From: G965216905 sp965216905
Lineage (GTDB): Bacteria; Actinomycetota; Acidimicrobiia; Spongiisociales; ZC4RG35
Direction: 5' to 3'
Length of the DNA: 64,000 nt
Assembly: GCA_965216905.1 (NCBI GenBank)
Contig: OZ244213.1
Location: forward strand, 248,001 to 312,000
The position numbers and the translations under genes were made by a program. Positions 7,974-17,444 of this stretch are shown in pieces (position 1 is the stretch's first letter; every line of letters begins with the position of its first letter). The notes beneath the pieces were generated by a model, which saw only the letters and a list, made by a program, of their open reading frames with translations, was not told the origin of the DNA and did not search any database.

Positions 7974-8857
7974 GCGACGGCCTCCTTGAACAGGTCGGAC
8001 AGCGATGGGGTCGTATATGTGAGGTGCCGGATGGAGGCCGACACCACCGGGTCGGAGACGATGCTCCCGATCGGCGCTCCCGATGGGACGACCAGCCGGT
8101 GCCGGTAGCCATCGAAGCTGGCGCTGACCACGTCCTCGAAATAGCCGAGAACCTCGGACCCGGCGGCCTCGACCTCGATCTCGACGATTCGGTTCGGTGC
8201 TCGATCCTTCAGATCCCGGACCTCGCCGGACAGCACCACCGAGCCTCGGTTGATGACGGCCACGTCCTGACAGAGATCCTCGACCAGATCGAGCTGGTGT
8301 GAGCTGAAGACGACGGCGGCACCTGCGGCCGTCCGATCACGCAAGACGTTGGCCATGGTCTCGACGCCGATCGGGTCGAGACCGTTGAACGGTTCGTCCA
8401 GGACCAGCAGCTCCGGGTCGTGGATCAGGGCGGCGGCCAGTTGAACACGCTGCTGATTTCCATGTGACAGCGCATCGAGGATGTCTCCCGATCGATCGCC
8501 CAGTCCCAGCTCGTCGAGCAGCTCTCGGGAGGCGGCGGCAGCAGCCGCTTGCGGCATTCCGTGCAAACGGCCGAGATAGGCCAACTGATCGCCGATCTTC
8601 ATCTTGGGATACAGGCCGCGCTGCTCCGGCATGTAGCCGAATCGCAACCGCTGCGCTCGGGAGATGGGTGCCCCATCCCAGGTCACCTGCCCACCGTCCG
8701 GCCGCAGGAGACCGAAGACCGCCCGCATCGCCGTGGTCTTGCCGGCGCCGTTCGGGCCGAGGAACCCGAGAATGCGACCGCGCTCGACCCCAAAACTGCA
8801 GCCGTCAAGCGCGACGACTTCGCCGTAGCGTTTCGACAAATCCGAGATCTCCAACAC
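7970..8857 (-). CDS. ABC exporter ATP-binding protein, NatA-like
   Basis: A single nucleotide-binding domain of 295 residues. The Walker A motif is GPNGAGKTT, the Q-loop lies before PEQRGLYPKM, the signature is the slightly unusual LSHGNQQR, and Walker B is LLVLDEPFNGLDP with the D-loop. The C-terminal 80 residues form the DUF4162-type extension seen in NatA/drug-exporter ATPases. I chose GTG at 8857 because AGAGGAG lies five bases upstream and the frame further upstream carries no recognisable sequence. It drives the permease encoded immediately downstream. Confidence 0.88.
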   Translation of the reverse strand: MLEISDLSKRYGEVVALDGCSFGVERGRILGFLGPNGAGKTTAMRAVFGLLRPDGGQVTWDGAPISRAQRLRFGYMPEQRGLYPKMKIGDQLAYLGRLHGMPQAAAAAASRELLDELGLGDRSGDILDALSHGNQQRVQLAAALIHDPELLVLDEPFNGLDPIGVETMANVLRDRTAAGAAVVFSSHQLDLVEDLCQDVAVINRGSVVLSGEVRDLKDRAPNRIVEIEVEAAGSEVLGYFEDVVSASFDGYRHRLVVPSGAPIGSIVSDPVVSASIRHLTYTTPSLSDLFKEAVA

Positions 8858-8991
8858 GCTTGCTCCTCTTCGCCGGTTCCTGCCGACACCGTATGGGGTT
8901 TCGGTTTGGGGGGCCTCCGCCGCCGGACGGATACCGATATCGCTCCTCCGGGGGATGGCGATTCGGCGACCGTCCCATAGGATCGACTGCC

Positions 8992-10227
8992 ATGGAGCCA
9001 GCCATGGACCCAGCCGCGCGCCGCGCACTGACCAGAGACACCCAGATGGCTGCAGCGATGTTCGTCCTCGCAGTCCTCGGTCTCGTCGTCACCTACGACG
9101 CGCTCGAAGCCCAGGACAAGCTGGCCGACGTGCCGCAAAACACCACGTCGATCGCCCTCCTGGGAATCCTCCTGGCACCGCTGGCCGTCCGGCGGCTGCG
9201 CCCGGCCGCCGTCGTGGTGTTCGTCACCGTGTTGTTCGGGCTGATCCGGATCCTCGACGTTCCCGAAGGCACGATGTCTTCGGTGGCGCTCTTCCTGGCG
9301 ATCTACACCGCCGGTGCGTGGATCGAGGACCATCGGGTCCGCGCCTGGTCTCGCGGCTTTGCCATCGCCTTCTCGACCGGCGTCCTCCTCTGGTCGATCT
9401 TGACGAAGGGCGAGTTCGTCAACGTCGACGTTGCCCTCGCCACCATCTTCTCGGTGGCAATCAACGCGGCATTCTTCATCGCCGCCTGGATGCTGGGCGA
9501 CTTGGCGCGTACTCGACGCGAGAACGAGCGGGAGTTGGCACATCGAGCCGATCAACTGGCGGCCGAGCGCGAGGAGCGGGCACGCCGAGCGGTGGTCGAC
9601 GAACGGGTGCGGATCGCCCGGGAGCTCCACGATGTCGTCGCCCACCACGTGTCGGTGATGGGCGTCCAGGCAGGGGCGGCCAGACGGGTGTTGGGGACGG
9701 ATCCGGATCGGGCTGCCACGGTGCTGGCATCGATCGAGGAATCCGGGCGTCAGGCGGTGGGCGAGCTGCACAAACTCGTCAGCTTCCTCCGATCGGGCGA
9801 CGAGGTCGAACATGGCCGTCCCCAGCCACGTCTCGACGATCTCGACCGGCTGTTCGAACAGACACGGACCGCCGGTGTTGCCGTCGACCTGCGCGTCGTG
9901 GGGCGACCGCGACCGGTTCCGGCTTCGGTGGAGTTGAGCGCGTACCGAATCGTCCAAGAAGCGCTCACCAACGCGCTCAAACACGCCGGGCCGGTGCCCG
10001 CCACCGTGGTCCTGACGTACACGCAGGGCTCGCTCGACGTCGAGGTGGTGAATCGGCGGGGCTCGGTCGATTCCGATCCGGGCGGCGGCCGGGGGCTGGT
10101 CGGCATGCGCGAACGGGCCGCAATGGTGGGTGGGACGTTCCAGTCCGGTACCACCACCGACGGCGGGTATCGGGTCAGTGCCTCGCTCCCGACCGGCACC
10201 GCCTTCGACGAGCAGGTCGGACGATGA
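8992..10227 (+). CDS. Sensor histidine kinase, NarL/DesK type (HisKA_3)
   Basis: A membrane sensor kinase of 411 residues. The first 160 residues hold about five hydrophobic helices without a large external loop, which suggests sensing of the membrane or of the adjacent transporter. A short coiled coil (TRRENERELAHRADQL) leads to the HisKA_3 motif ERVRIARELHDVVAHH, with phospho-histidine at about residue 213. The HATPase domain has EALTNALKHAG and GGGRGLVGMRERA. ATG at 8992 or 9004 could be the start; both lie in the 134-bp divergent region shared with the ABC exporter. The stop overlaps the response regulator start (ATGA). Confidence 0.87.
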   Translation: MEPAMDPAARRALTRDTQMAAAMFVLAVLGLVVTYDALEAQDKLADVPQNTTSIALLGILLAPLAVRRLRPAAVVVFVTVLFGLIRILDVPEGTMSSVALFLAIYTAGAWIEDHRVRAWSRGFAIAFSTGVLLWSILTKGEFVNVDVALATIFSVAINAAFFIAAWMLGDLARTRRENERELAHRADQLAAEREERARRAVVDERVRIARELHDVVAHHVSVMGVQAGAARRVLGTDPDRAATVLASIEESGRQAVGELHKLVSFLRSGDEVEHGRPQPRLDDLDRLFEQTRTAGVAVDLRVVGRPRPVPASVELSAYRIVQEALTNALKHAGPVPATVVLTYTQGSLDVEVVNRRGSVDSDPGGGRGLVGMRERAAMVGGTFQSGTTTDGGYRVSASLPTGTAFDEQVGR

Positions 10228-10880
10228 TCCGCATCGTGCTGGCCGACGACCAGCAACTGGTGCGCGGAGGGTTTCGGATGATCATCGACGCCGAACCCGA
10301 CATGACCGTCGTCGCCGAAGCCGAGGACGGTCGGGCGGCGGTCCGGCTCGCCAAGACGGAACGGCCCGACATCGTGCTCATGGACATCCAGATGCCGGAC
10401 ATGGACGGACTGGAGGCAACCGCTCGAATCACCGCGATCGACGGGACCGCGCCGCGGGTGCTGATCCTCACCACGTTCGAGCATGATGACTACGTGTTCA
10501 CCTCACTCCGAAACGGAGCGAGCGGTTTCCTTCTCAAGAATGCTCCTCCCGAACAGCTGGTGGAGGCGATCCGCGTCGTCGCCGCCGGCGAGTCGCTGTT
10601 GGCGCCTTCGGTCACGCGCCGGATCGTGGAGGAGTTCGCCCGCCGCCCGGCGCCGCCGGCCAACGCCCGCCAGCTGGAACGGCTCACGGAGCGCGAACTG
10701 GAAGTCCTCGTCCTGGTGGCCCGAGGACTCACCAACGCCCAGATCGCCGAGGAGCTCTTCGTCGGCGAAGCCACCGTCAAGACCCACGTGTCGAGCGTGT
10801 TGACCAAACTCGATCTGCGAGGGCGGGTTCAGGCAGTCGTCTACGCCTACGAGAACGGATTGATTCAGCCCGGCGGATGA
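10224..10880 (+). CDS. Response regulator, NarL/FixJ family
   Basis: A 218-residue response regulator. The receiver domain has acidic residues at LADDQQ, the phospho-acceptor aspartate at about residue 54 (MDIQMPDMDG) and the conserved lysine in LLKNAPPE. The C-terminal LuxR-type helix-turn-helix is clear in LTERELEVLVLVARGLTNAQIA and VGEATVKTHVSSVLTKL. It is coupled to the kinase by an ATGA overlap. Partner context suggests that it regulates the divergent NatAB-like exporter, as in many actinobacterial sets, but no binding site could be defined. Confidence 0.9.
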   Translation: MIRIVLADDQQLVRGGFRMIIDAEPDMTVVAEAEDGRAAVRLAKTERPDIVLMDIQMPDMDGLEATARITAIDGTAPRVLILTTFEHDDYVFTSLRNGASGFLLKNAPPEQLVEAIRVVAAGESLLAPSVTRRIVEEFARRPAPPANARQLERLTERELEVLVLVARGLTNAQIAEELFVGEATVKTHVSSVLTKLDLRGRVQAVVYAYENGLIQPGG

Positions 10881-10922
10881 CCCGCCGGGTCGGATGAGTG
10901 ACCGGGGTCGGTGGGCCCACCG
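10869..10922 (+). terminator. Hairpin at the two-component operon end, plus a 14-bp palindrome
   Basis: CCCGGCGG (10869-10876) pairs with CCGCCGGG (10882-10889) around a five-base loop that contains part of the stop codon. Twenty bases further on, the palindrome CGGTGGGCCCACCG (10909-10922) could form a second structure or bind a dimeric regulator. There is no T-run. A terminator role for the first hairpin is the simplest reading. Confidence 0.4.
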
Positions 10923-11049
10923 TGGCGAAACCACCGATCCCGATCGCGACCGCCAACGTTCGACACCCGGTGCGTCGGGACCGCCTGATCCAACGTCCGT
11001 CTACCGAGCTGCAGGTTTTGCTGTGCCCACGACGGGTACGACCTGAGGA

Positions 11050-12288
11050 ATGAAACACCGACACATACCCGCCCGCCCGGTCGGGCACGCCCATCTGGTC
11101 TTTCGAAGCGAGGAGGAGCTGGACCTCGTAGACGACCCGCTCGCCCGAGACCTCTCGGCGGCCGCATCCATCGGTCGATGCATATTCGTGGCATCCGATG
11201 AGGGAGCCACGATCGAGCGATTGGTGACCTCGGACGGCCGGACGTACACCGAGCACACCGACACACCGATCGCCGACTTCCTCGATCTGCCCGACGGTGC
11301 CGACGGCGAGATGGACGTCGAAGGACTTGCAATCGACGGGGGCTATCTCTGGATCGTCGGATCACACAGCCTCAAACGTGACCAACCCGACCCGGCCGAG
11401 GACGATCTCGATTCTGCCCTGTCCAACCTGAGCGACATCGACCGCGACCCCAACCGATGGTTTCTCGGATGTGTCCCGCTCGCCGACCGAGGCGACGGTC
11501 TCTTCGAGATGGTGAAGAAGGTGAAGTCGGAGTCGGGGACCCGCCGTGCGAGAAAGCTGCCGATGGGGTCCGACGGCTCGAACCAACTCTCGGACGCGGC
11601 GGCGAAAGACCCCCACTTCGGCCCGTTTCTCGATGTCCCGTCGAAGGAGAACGGGTTCGACATCGAAGGGCTGGCAGTGGCCGGCGACCGGGTCTTCGTG
11701 GGATTGCGGGGACCGGTTCTCCGCGGCTGGGCGATCATTCTCGAGCTCTGTGTGAAGGCGAAGAAGAAGCGCCATCTCAAGCTCCGCAAGGTCGATGACG
11801 GACGCTATCGGAAGCACTTCGTCGATCTGGAGGGGCTGGGCATTCGTGACCTGCTCCTCCACGGAGAGGACCTACTCATCCTGGCGGGACCGACGATGGA
11901 TCTCGACGGGCCGACCAGGTTGTATCGGTGGTCGCGGCCTCTCGAGACGAAGACGACCAGCGTCACTGCCAGAGCAGTGCTCGATCTCGTGGCCGACCTC
12001 CCGTTCGGGCACGGCCACGATCACGCCGAGGCGCTCTCCATCGTCGGGGAGGACGGACACCTCCTCGTCGCCTACGACTCACCGGCGCCTGCCCGTCTCT
12101 CCGAGGACGGCACCGCGCTCACCGCCGACCTCTTCGACCTCGGCAACATGTCGACGGGTTCGCTGGACACCCGGCATGCGGGGGGTGGCTGGTACGACGT
12201 TCATCTGTGGGGGCTCGTCGTCGATCGCGTCAAGGGAGCCGAGCGAGCCCGAGCGCGCGCCGAGGAGATCGAGTCCTTCCAGGACTGA
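11050..12288 (+). CDS. DUF3616 domain protein
   Basis: A protein of 412 residues without signal peptide or membrane helices. The repeated pattern of aspartate/glycine turns with DVEGLA (about residues 90 and 200), VGLRGP and HAEALSI is typical of DUF3616, a family predicted to form a beta-propeller-like fold. No catalytic motif is visible and no function is established. Neighbours give no clue: it stands alone between the two-component system and a convergent DUF427 gene. The start is the ATG at 11050. Confidence 0.75.
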   Translation: MKHRHIPARPVGHAHLVFRSEEELDLVDDPLARDLSAAASIGRCIFVASDEGATIERLVTSDGRTYTEHTDTPIADFLDLPDGADGEMDVEGLAIDGGYLWIVGSHSLKRDQPDPAEDDLDSALSNLSDIDRDPNRWFLGCVPLADRGDGLFEMVKKVKSESGTRRARKLPMGSDGSNQLSDAAAKDPHFGPFLDVPSKENGFDIEGLAVAGDRVFVGLRGPVLRGWAIILELCVKAKKKRHLKLRKVDDGRYRKHFVDLEGLGIRDLLLHGEDLLILAGPTMDLDGPTRLYRWSRPLETKTTSVTARAVLDLVADLPFGHGHDHAEALSIVGEDGHLLVAYDSPAPARLSEDGTALTADLFDLGNMSTGSLDTRHAGGGWYDVHLWGLVVDRVKGAERARARAEEIESFQD

Positions 12289-12309
12289 GATACCGGGCGG
12301 TCCGACCGG

Positions 12310-12594
12310 TCAGCCTCTGACTTCGACCCCGTTCCAGAACGCAACGTGGTCCTTGATCTCGGCGGCCTTGGGTTTGGGATCGCGATACGTCCAGGCGGCG
12401 GCCGGGTTCGTCTCTCCGTCGACGGTGAGGTCGAAGTAGCTGGCCGTGCCTTTCCAGGGGCACACCGTCGTTCGGTCGACAGGTACCAGTACCTCTGGCT
12501 TCACCGAATCCATCGGGAAGTAGTGATTCCCCTCCACCATCACGGTGTCGTCGCTCGATGCGATCACGGTGCCGTTCCATGTCGCCGTCGCCAT
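12310..12594 (-). CDS. DUF427 small protein
   Basis: A 94-residue cytoplasmic protein of the DUF427 family. Recognition rests on the compact core WNGTVIASSDDTVMVEGNHYFP, followed by CPWKGTASYFDL and the terminal region AAEIKDHVAFWNG, which are characteristic. Members are widespread in actinobacteria and have no firm function. ATG at 12594 is preceded by GAAGGAGGAGC, an excellent ribosome-binding site, which rules out the longer frame that reaches 12891. Confidence 0.82.
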   Translation of the reverse strand: MATATWNGTVIASSDDTVMVEGNHYFPMDSVKPEVLVPVDRTTVCPWKGTASYFDLTVDGETNPAAAWTYRDPKPKAAEIKDHVAFWNGVEVRG

Positions 12595-12826
12595 GCTCCT
12601 CCTTCGGGTCGATACTCTGCCAACAACCATCCGACGTCGGTCGGGATTCCGTACTCCCCCCGTTGATCTCGCCCGGCGATTTGGCGTCACGACCACCTGC
12701 CTTCCGCTACATTCCGCGATACGGGACGATCCCGCATGATGGAATTGGACGCCACGCCCGGATTGGACCGGACGGCCGACCATTTCCGATCGCCGACGAC
12801 GCACACCAGCCAACGCCGGGACGACG

Positions 12827-14866
12827 ATGGCAGCAGACCCGCTCCTGCAACCGCTCCAGCTCCGCCACCTCACGCTCCGCAACCGGATCATGAGCTCGGC
12901 CCACGAACCGGCGTACGCCGACGACGGTCATCCAGGACCCCGATACCAGGCGTACCACGAGGAGAAGGCCCGAGGTGGCCTGGCGCTCACCATGATCGGC
13001 GGCTCCACCAACGTTGCGCCGGACTCGCCGTCGGTGTTCGGACAGCTCTACGCCGGCGACGACTCGATCATCCCCCACTACCAGCGACTGTCGGACCGGG
13101 TTCACGCTCATGGAGCGGCGGTCATGTGCCAGCTGACCCACATGGGTCGACGGACGGTCTGGGACGACGGACACTGGCTGCCCACGATTGCTCCATCGTC
13201 GGTTCGGGAGCAAGCCCACCGGAGCTTCCCCAAGGAGATGGAGGAAGCCGACATCCGCCGAGTGGTGGCGTCCTTCGCCGATGCCGCCGCCCGCTGCAAG
13301 GAGGGAGGTCTCGACGGCGTGGAGCTGATCGCATACGGCCACCTCATCGACCAGTTCTGGACACCGCTGGTGAACCGTCGAAGCGATCGGTATGGAGGCA
13401 GTCTCGAGAACCGGATGCGGTTCAGCATGGAGGTCCTCGAAGCGGTGCGAGACCGGGTCGGGGACGACTACATCGTCGGTATCCGGATGTCGGGCACCGA
13501 GGACACCGACGGAGGGCTCACGCTGGACGATTGCCGGGCGATCGCCCAGGGTCTCGTCGCCACCGGGATGCTCGACTTCGTGAACATCATCAAGGGGTAC
13601 ATCGCCTCGGATGAAGCCATCTCGAAGGTCATCCCGGTCTATGGCACACCGTTGGGAGCTCATCTCCCGGTGGCCGCCGCCATCAAGGAAGTCGTCGACG
13701 TGCCGGTGTTCCACGCCGCCCGGATCACCGACCTTCCGACGGCACGACATGCCATCGAGGCCGGTCTGATCGACATGGTCGGCATGACCCGCGCCCACAT
13801 GGCGGATCCGCACATCGTCGCCAAACTCGAACGTGGCGAACCGGAGCGAATCCGCCCCTGCGTCGGTGCCTCCTACTGCATCAACCGGCTCTACCTGGGG
13901 CTCGACGCGCTGTGCGTCCACAACCCTGCGACCGGGAGGGAGATGACCATTCCCCACACCCTGGAGTCCGCCACCGAGTCGAAGCGAGTCGTCGTGGTCG
14001 GTGGCGGTCCCGCCGGTCTGGAGGCCGCCCGCGCCGCCGCCGAACGAGGCCACGACGTCACGCTGTTGGAGGCGGCCGACCGGCTCGGCGGGCAGGTGTT
14101 GTTGGCGGCCCGAGCCACCTCCCGCCGTCAGGAGCTGATCGGCATCGTCGATTGGCTGGCCTCGGAGGTGACGACGCTCGGTGTCGACGTGCGACTGAAC
14201 AGCCTCGCGGACGGCAACGACGTCCGGGCGCTCGAACCCGAAGCCGTCTTCGTCGCGACCGGCGGCTGGCCGCGGGTGCCCGAGATGGAGGCCGGCGAAG
14301 ACCTGGTGGTCTCGACCTGGGATGTGATCGCCGGTCAGGTTCCCGTCGGTGGCAGTGTGCTGCTCTACGACGATCACGGAAACGAGCAGGCAATGTCCTG
14401 TGCGGAACGGCTGATCGATCTCGGCGTCGAGCTGGAGATCGCCACCCCGGACCGCCTCATCGGCCACGAGGTGAACGGCACCGCCTACCCCGCCTATCTT
14501 CGCCGGTTCTACGAGGCCGGCATCGTCCAGACGCCGGACCACCATCTCCGGTCGGTGGAGCGTCGCGCCGGAAGGCTGGTCGCCCTCCTCCGCAACGACT
14601 ACACCCGTCAGGACACGGAGCGCAAGGTCGACCATGTCGTCGTGCAGCACGGTACCGACCCGATCGACGACGTCTTCCACCAACTGGTCGACGATTCCGT
14701 CAACCTCGGGGAGATCGACATCGACGCGCTCATCGACGGGCGGCCACAAGAGCTCGTCCGCAATCCCGGTGGCTCGTTCCGTCTGTTCCGGATCGGCGAT
14801 GCGGTCGCCGCCCGGAACATCCACGCAGCCATCTACGACGCTCGACGGCTGTGCCGAGACCTCTGA
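12827..14866 (+). CDS. FMN/FAD oxidoreductase, old-yellow-enzyme/TMADH family, DgcA-like
   Basis: A 679-residue two-part flavoenzyme. Residues 1-370 form an FMN TIM barrel of the NADH:flavin oxidoreductase family. A FAD/NAD(P) domain starts at VVVVGGGPAGLEAARAAAERGH. The architecture matches trimethylamine dehydrogenase, dienoyl-CoA reductase and the DgcA/N-methylproline demethylase group; the sequence around HEPAYADDGHPGPRYQAYHEEKAR is most like the last. A demethylation of dimethylglycine or a related N-methyl amine would fit the betaine genes at 1-6.6 kb. The iron-sulphur motif reads C345-VG-A-SY-C351 ... C363, with alanine where most family members have the second cysteine. Confidence 0.8.
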   Translation: MAADPLLQPLQLRHLTLRNRIMSSAHEPAYADDGHPGPRYQAYHEEKARGGLALTMIGGSTNVAPDSPSVFGQLYAGDDSIIPHYQRLSDRVHAHGAAVMCQLTHMGRRTVWDDGHWLPTIAPSSVREQAHRSFPKEMEEADIRRVVASFADAAARCKEGGLDGVELIAYGHLIDQFWTPLVNRRSDRYGGSLENRMRFSMEVLEAVRDRVGDDYIVGIRMSGTEDTDGGLTLDDCRAIAQGLVATGMLDFVNIIKGYIASDEAISKVIPVYGTPLGAHLPVAAAIKEVVDVPVFHAARITDLPTARHAIEAGLIDMVGMTRAHMADPHIVAKLERGEPERIRPCVGASYCINRLYLGLDALCVHNPATGREMTIPHTLESATESKRVVVVGGGPAGLEAARAAAERGHDVTLLEAADRLGGQVLLAARATSRRQELIGIVDWLASEVTTLGVDVRLNSLADGNDVRALEPEAVFVATGGWPRVPEMEAGEDLVVSTWDVIAGQVPVGGSVLLYDDHGNEQAMSCAERLIDLGVELEIATPDRLIGHEVNGTAYPAYLRRFYEAGIVQTPDHHLRSVERRAGRLVALLRNDYTRQDTERKVDHVVVQHGTDPIDDVFHQLVDDSVNLGEIDIDALIDGRPQELVRNPGGSFRLFRIGDAVAARNIHAAIYDARRLCRDL

Positions 14867-16176
14867 CCATCCGGCGGCGTCGAGCCGGAGCACCGCCCGC
14901 GCCGTCCTCTCGTGCTCTGGAGCGCCGCGCCACCGCTCGTGAGGTGTTGCTGGCGCGCAGCGTCTTCACGGGTCTGGCCCTGATGATGACCGGCTACGGC
15001 GTGTCATCGACCCTCGTCGGGATCCAAGCGACGGTCGAGGGGTTCCCCACCCAGGTGATCGGCCTGCTGTCTGCCGCGTACTACGTCGGGTTGGCACCTG
15101 GAACGCTGGTCACGTCCCGGATGGTCGGTCGAGTCGGACATGTTCGGGCCTTTGCGGCACTTGCGTCGGTCGCCGCGATCGTACCGCTCGGCCACGCGCT
15201 GGTCGTCGACCCGGCCTCGTGGATCTCCTTCAAGTTCGTCACCGGATTCTGCCTGGCCGGAATGACCGTGGTCGCCGAGAGCTGGTTGAACTCCATCTCC
15301 ACCAACGCCACGCGGGGACGCCTGCTGGCCATCTACCTCGTCGTCGGCAACGTGGGCTTTGGAGGTGGTCAAGCGATCCTGACCATCGAAGATCGCCCAC
15401 AACAGGGGTTCATCGTTGCGGCGGCACTCTTCTCCCTGGCGGTGGTCCCACTCACGTTGAGCGTCGCTCCGGCACCGGCCGACACCTACTCCCGAGGTGC
15501 GCTCCCCTTTCGGCGGCTGATCCAGGATGTCCCCTTGGCAGTGGTGGCCATCATCGTCGCGGGCGCCGCCACCGGATCGGTGCTCGGCCTCGGCGCCGTC
15601 TACGGAACCCTCGCCGGCATGCGGGTGCCGGAAGTCGCTGCCTTGATGGGGGCGGCCATGGTGGGCGGCTTCGTGCTGCAGCTCCCACTTGGAACCCTCT
15701 CCGATCGCTTCCCCCGGAGACGAGTGATCCTGACCACCACCATCGTCGCCGGCATCCTCGCCCTGGGAGGCGCGGTCGTCGAGCAGGGCTCGACCGGGAC
15801 GATCGTCGCGATGGGAGCGTTCACCGCGGTGAGCTTCCCGATGTACTCGATGGCGGTGAGCCACATGAACGACCAGATCGAACATGCCCTCCTCCTGCCG
15901 GCGGCCGCGGCGATGCTCCTCTTCTACGGTTTGGGCTCGATCCTCGGGCCGCTGGTGGCGTCGACCATCATCGAATCGGTGGGGCCGGTCGGCTTCTGGT
16001 GGACGCTGGCGACCGCCCATCTCAGCCTGGCTCCCTACGTCCTCTACCGGTTGGCGATCCGGACGGGCCTGCCCCTCCCCCAGCGTCCCTCCATCTCGTA
16101 CCCGACCTACGCGACTCCCTTCCTCTCCGGAGGCAACGGGTTGGAGGAATCCACCAGCGAACGGGATGCGTCCTAG
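14851..16176 (+). CDS. MFS transporter
   Basis: A major facilitator superfamily protein of about 441 residues with 12 hydrophobic segments. The loop 2-3 region LVTSRMVGRVGHVRAF and the mirrored LGTLSDRFPRRRVIL between helices 8 and 9 are the standard MFS signatures. The layout resembles YcaD-like transporters. GTG at 14851 overlaps the end of the DgcA-like gene by 16 bases, suggesting coupling and possibly a shared substrate such as an N-methylated amine. GTG at 14944 is an alternative that trims an arginine-rich cytoplasmic tail. Confidence 0.8.
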   Translation: MPRPLTIRRRRAGAPPAPSSRALERRATAREVLLARSVFTGLALMMTGYGVSSTLVGIQATVEGFPTQVIGLLSAAYYVGLAPGTLVTSRMVGRVGHVRAFAALASVAAIVPLGHALVVDPASWISFKFVTGFCLAGMTVVAESWLNSISTNATRGRLLAIYLVVGNVGFGGGQAILTIEDRPQQGFIVAAALFSLAVVPLTLSVAPAPADTYSRGALPFRRLIQDVPLAVVAIIVAGAATGSVLGLGAVYGTLAGMRVPEVAALMGAAMVGGFVLQLPLGTLSDRFPRRRVILTTTIVAGILALGGAVVEQGSTGTIVAMGAFTAVSFPMYSMAVSHMNDQIEHALLLPAAAAMLLFYGLGSILGPLVASTIIESVGPVGFWWTLATAHLSLAPYVLYRLAIRTGLPLPQRPSISYPTYATPFLSGGNGLEESTSERDAS

Positions 16177-17444
16177 ACGGGCTTGGGCAGCGCCAGGCTG
16201 AACACCGTCTCCTCGTGCTCGCGCCGGTAGGAGAGGTCGCCTCCCATGAGTTCCGCCAGGGTGCGAGCAACCCACAGACCGAGGCCCACCGAATTGGGCT
16301 GCGTCGGCGACTCATGGGCGGAGTGGAAGGCGTCGAAGATCCGGTCGACCGCTTCGTCCGGCACCCCAGGGCCGTTGTCGCGTACCTCGAGGACGGCTCG
16401 GTCGACTTCGCTCATGATGCGGATCCGGACCGTTCGGCCACCGTATCGAACGGCATTGGTGATGAGGTTGCGAATGATCTGACGAACCCGGGTGGCGTCC
16501 CCGATACCCACGGCGTGACCTTCGGGGAGGACTCTCAGGCCGGGCGCCTCCGAGATCCGACCTGCCACCAGATTGACCTGTTGTCGCAGATCGAGCGGTT
16601 GAGGGTCGAGCCGGATCTTCCCGATGTCCGATCTGGCCGCGACCAGCAGGTCATCCACCATGTGGGCAACCTCCCGACTCTGCTCGACGATGAGGTCCAC
16701 CATGTCGCGGGCTTCGGCTGCACTGAAGGCGTGCCATCGCCCCTCGAGCTCCGACGCAAAGCCGACGACGGCGGTCAGCGGAGTGCGGAGTTCGTGCGAG
16801 ATCGAGGCCACGAATCGGTCCTTCGAGTGGACCAGAGCTTGGAGCGCCTCTTGGGTCTCGAGCCGAGCCCAGTGGGCCGCCACCATGGCGGCGGCAGTGG
16901 ACACCAACTCGACATCGGCGTTGTGGAACCTCCGGCGATCGTCGCTCATCCGACACCCCAGAAGGCCGAGCAACCGATCATGCACGAAGACGGGAGCGTG
17001 CAGCTCCCGACCCCGAGACGTGGGGCGATCGTGGACCGGCGTATCCGTCGCCAGCTCTTCGAACTCGGCGACCAATCCGTCGGGGCTTTCGATGTCGCCG
17101 GCGATGGCCACCACCCTCGGGGAGTCGCCGTCCCGGCGGACGATCCAAGCACCCTCGAGCTCGACAGCACCGGTCAACGCCACCAAGGCCTCCTTCTCCG
17201 GCGTGGCCGTCGCCTGCATCAGCAGCGCTTGGGCGCACAGACTCAGCGCTTGGTGGCGATCGGCATGCCGACGGCTCTCATCAGAGCTGAGGCGCAGTGC
17301 CCGCTCGAGCCGATACCGCTCCCGATCGGATTGCTCGTATGTCGCGCCGAGGACCTCCAGCAGTGCTTTCCATTGCTCCCCATCGGGAGCGACATGCGGC
17401 TCGATCCCGAGCCGTCGCAGCTGGCGTCCCAGGCTCTTGTGCAT
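16173..17444 (-). CDS. Sensor histidine kinase with GAF-like domain
   Basis: A soluble histidine kinase of 423 residues. A helical N-terminus is followed by a GAF-like sensor region (about residues 85-200). HisKA follows with the phospho-histidine at about residue 217 in SISHELRTPLTAVVGF. The HATPase domain has NLITNAVRYGG, DNGPGVPDEA and GLGLWVARTLAELMGG. The ATG shares one base with the stop of the upstream FIST gene (TGATG), so the pair is coupled. No response regulator lies next to it, so it is an orphan kinase here. The last four bases overlap the convergent MFS gene end. Confidence 0.87.
   Translation of the reverse strand: MHKSLGRQLRRLGIEPHVAPDGEQWKALLEVLGATYEQSDRERYRLERALRLSSDESRRHADRHQALSLCAQALLMQATATPEKEALVALTGAVELEGAWIVRRDGDSPRVVAIAGDIESPDGLVAEFEELATDTPVHDRPTSRGRELHAPVFVHDRLLGLLGCRMSDDRRRFHNADVELVSTAAAMVAAHWARLETQEALQALVHSKDRFVASISHELRTPLTAVVGFASELEGRWHAFSAAEARDMVDLIVEQSREVAHMVDDLLVAARSDIGKIRLDPQPLDLRQQVNLVAGRISEAPGLRVLPEGHAVGIGDATRVRQIIRNLITNAVRYGGRTVRIRIMSEVDRAVLEVRDNGPGVPDEAVDRIFDAFHSAHESPTQPNSVGLGLWVARTLAELMGGDLSYRREHEETVFSLALPKPV

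Noticed and set aside
8464..8991. Upstream extension of the NarL-type kinase frame
   Set aside because: The extra residues are antisense to the ABC ATPase and have no membrane or domain pattern; the kinase begins at 8992 or 9004.
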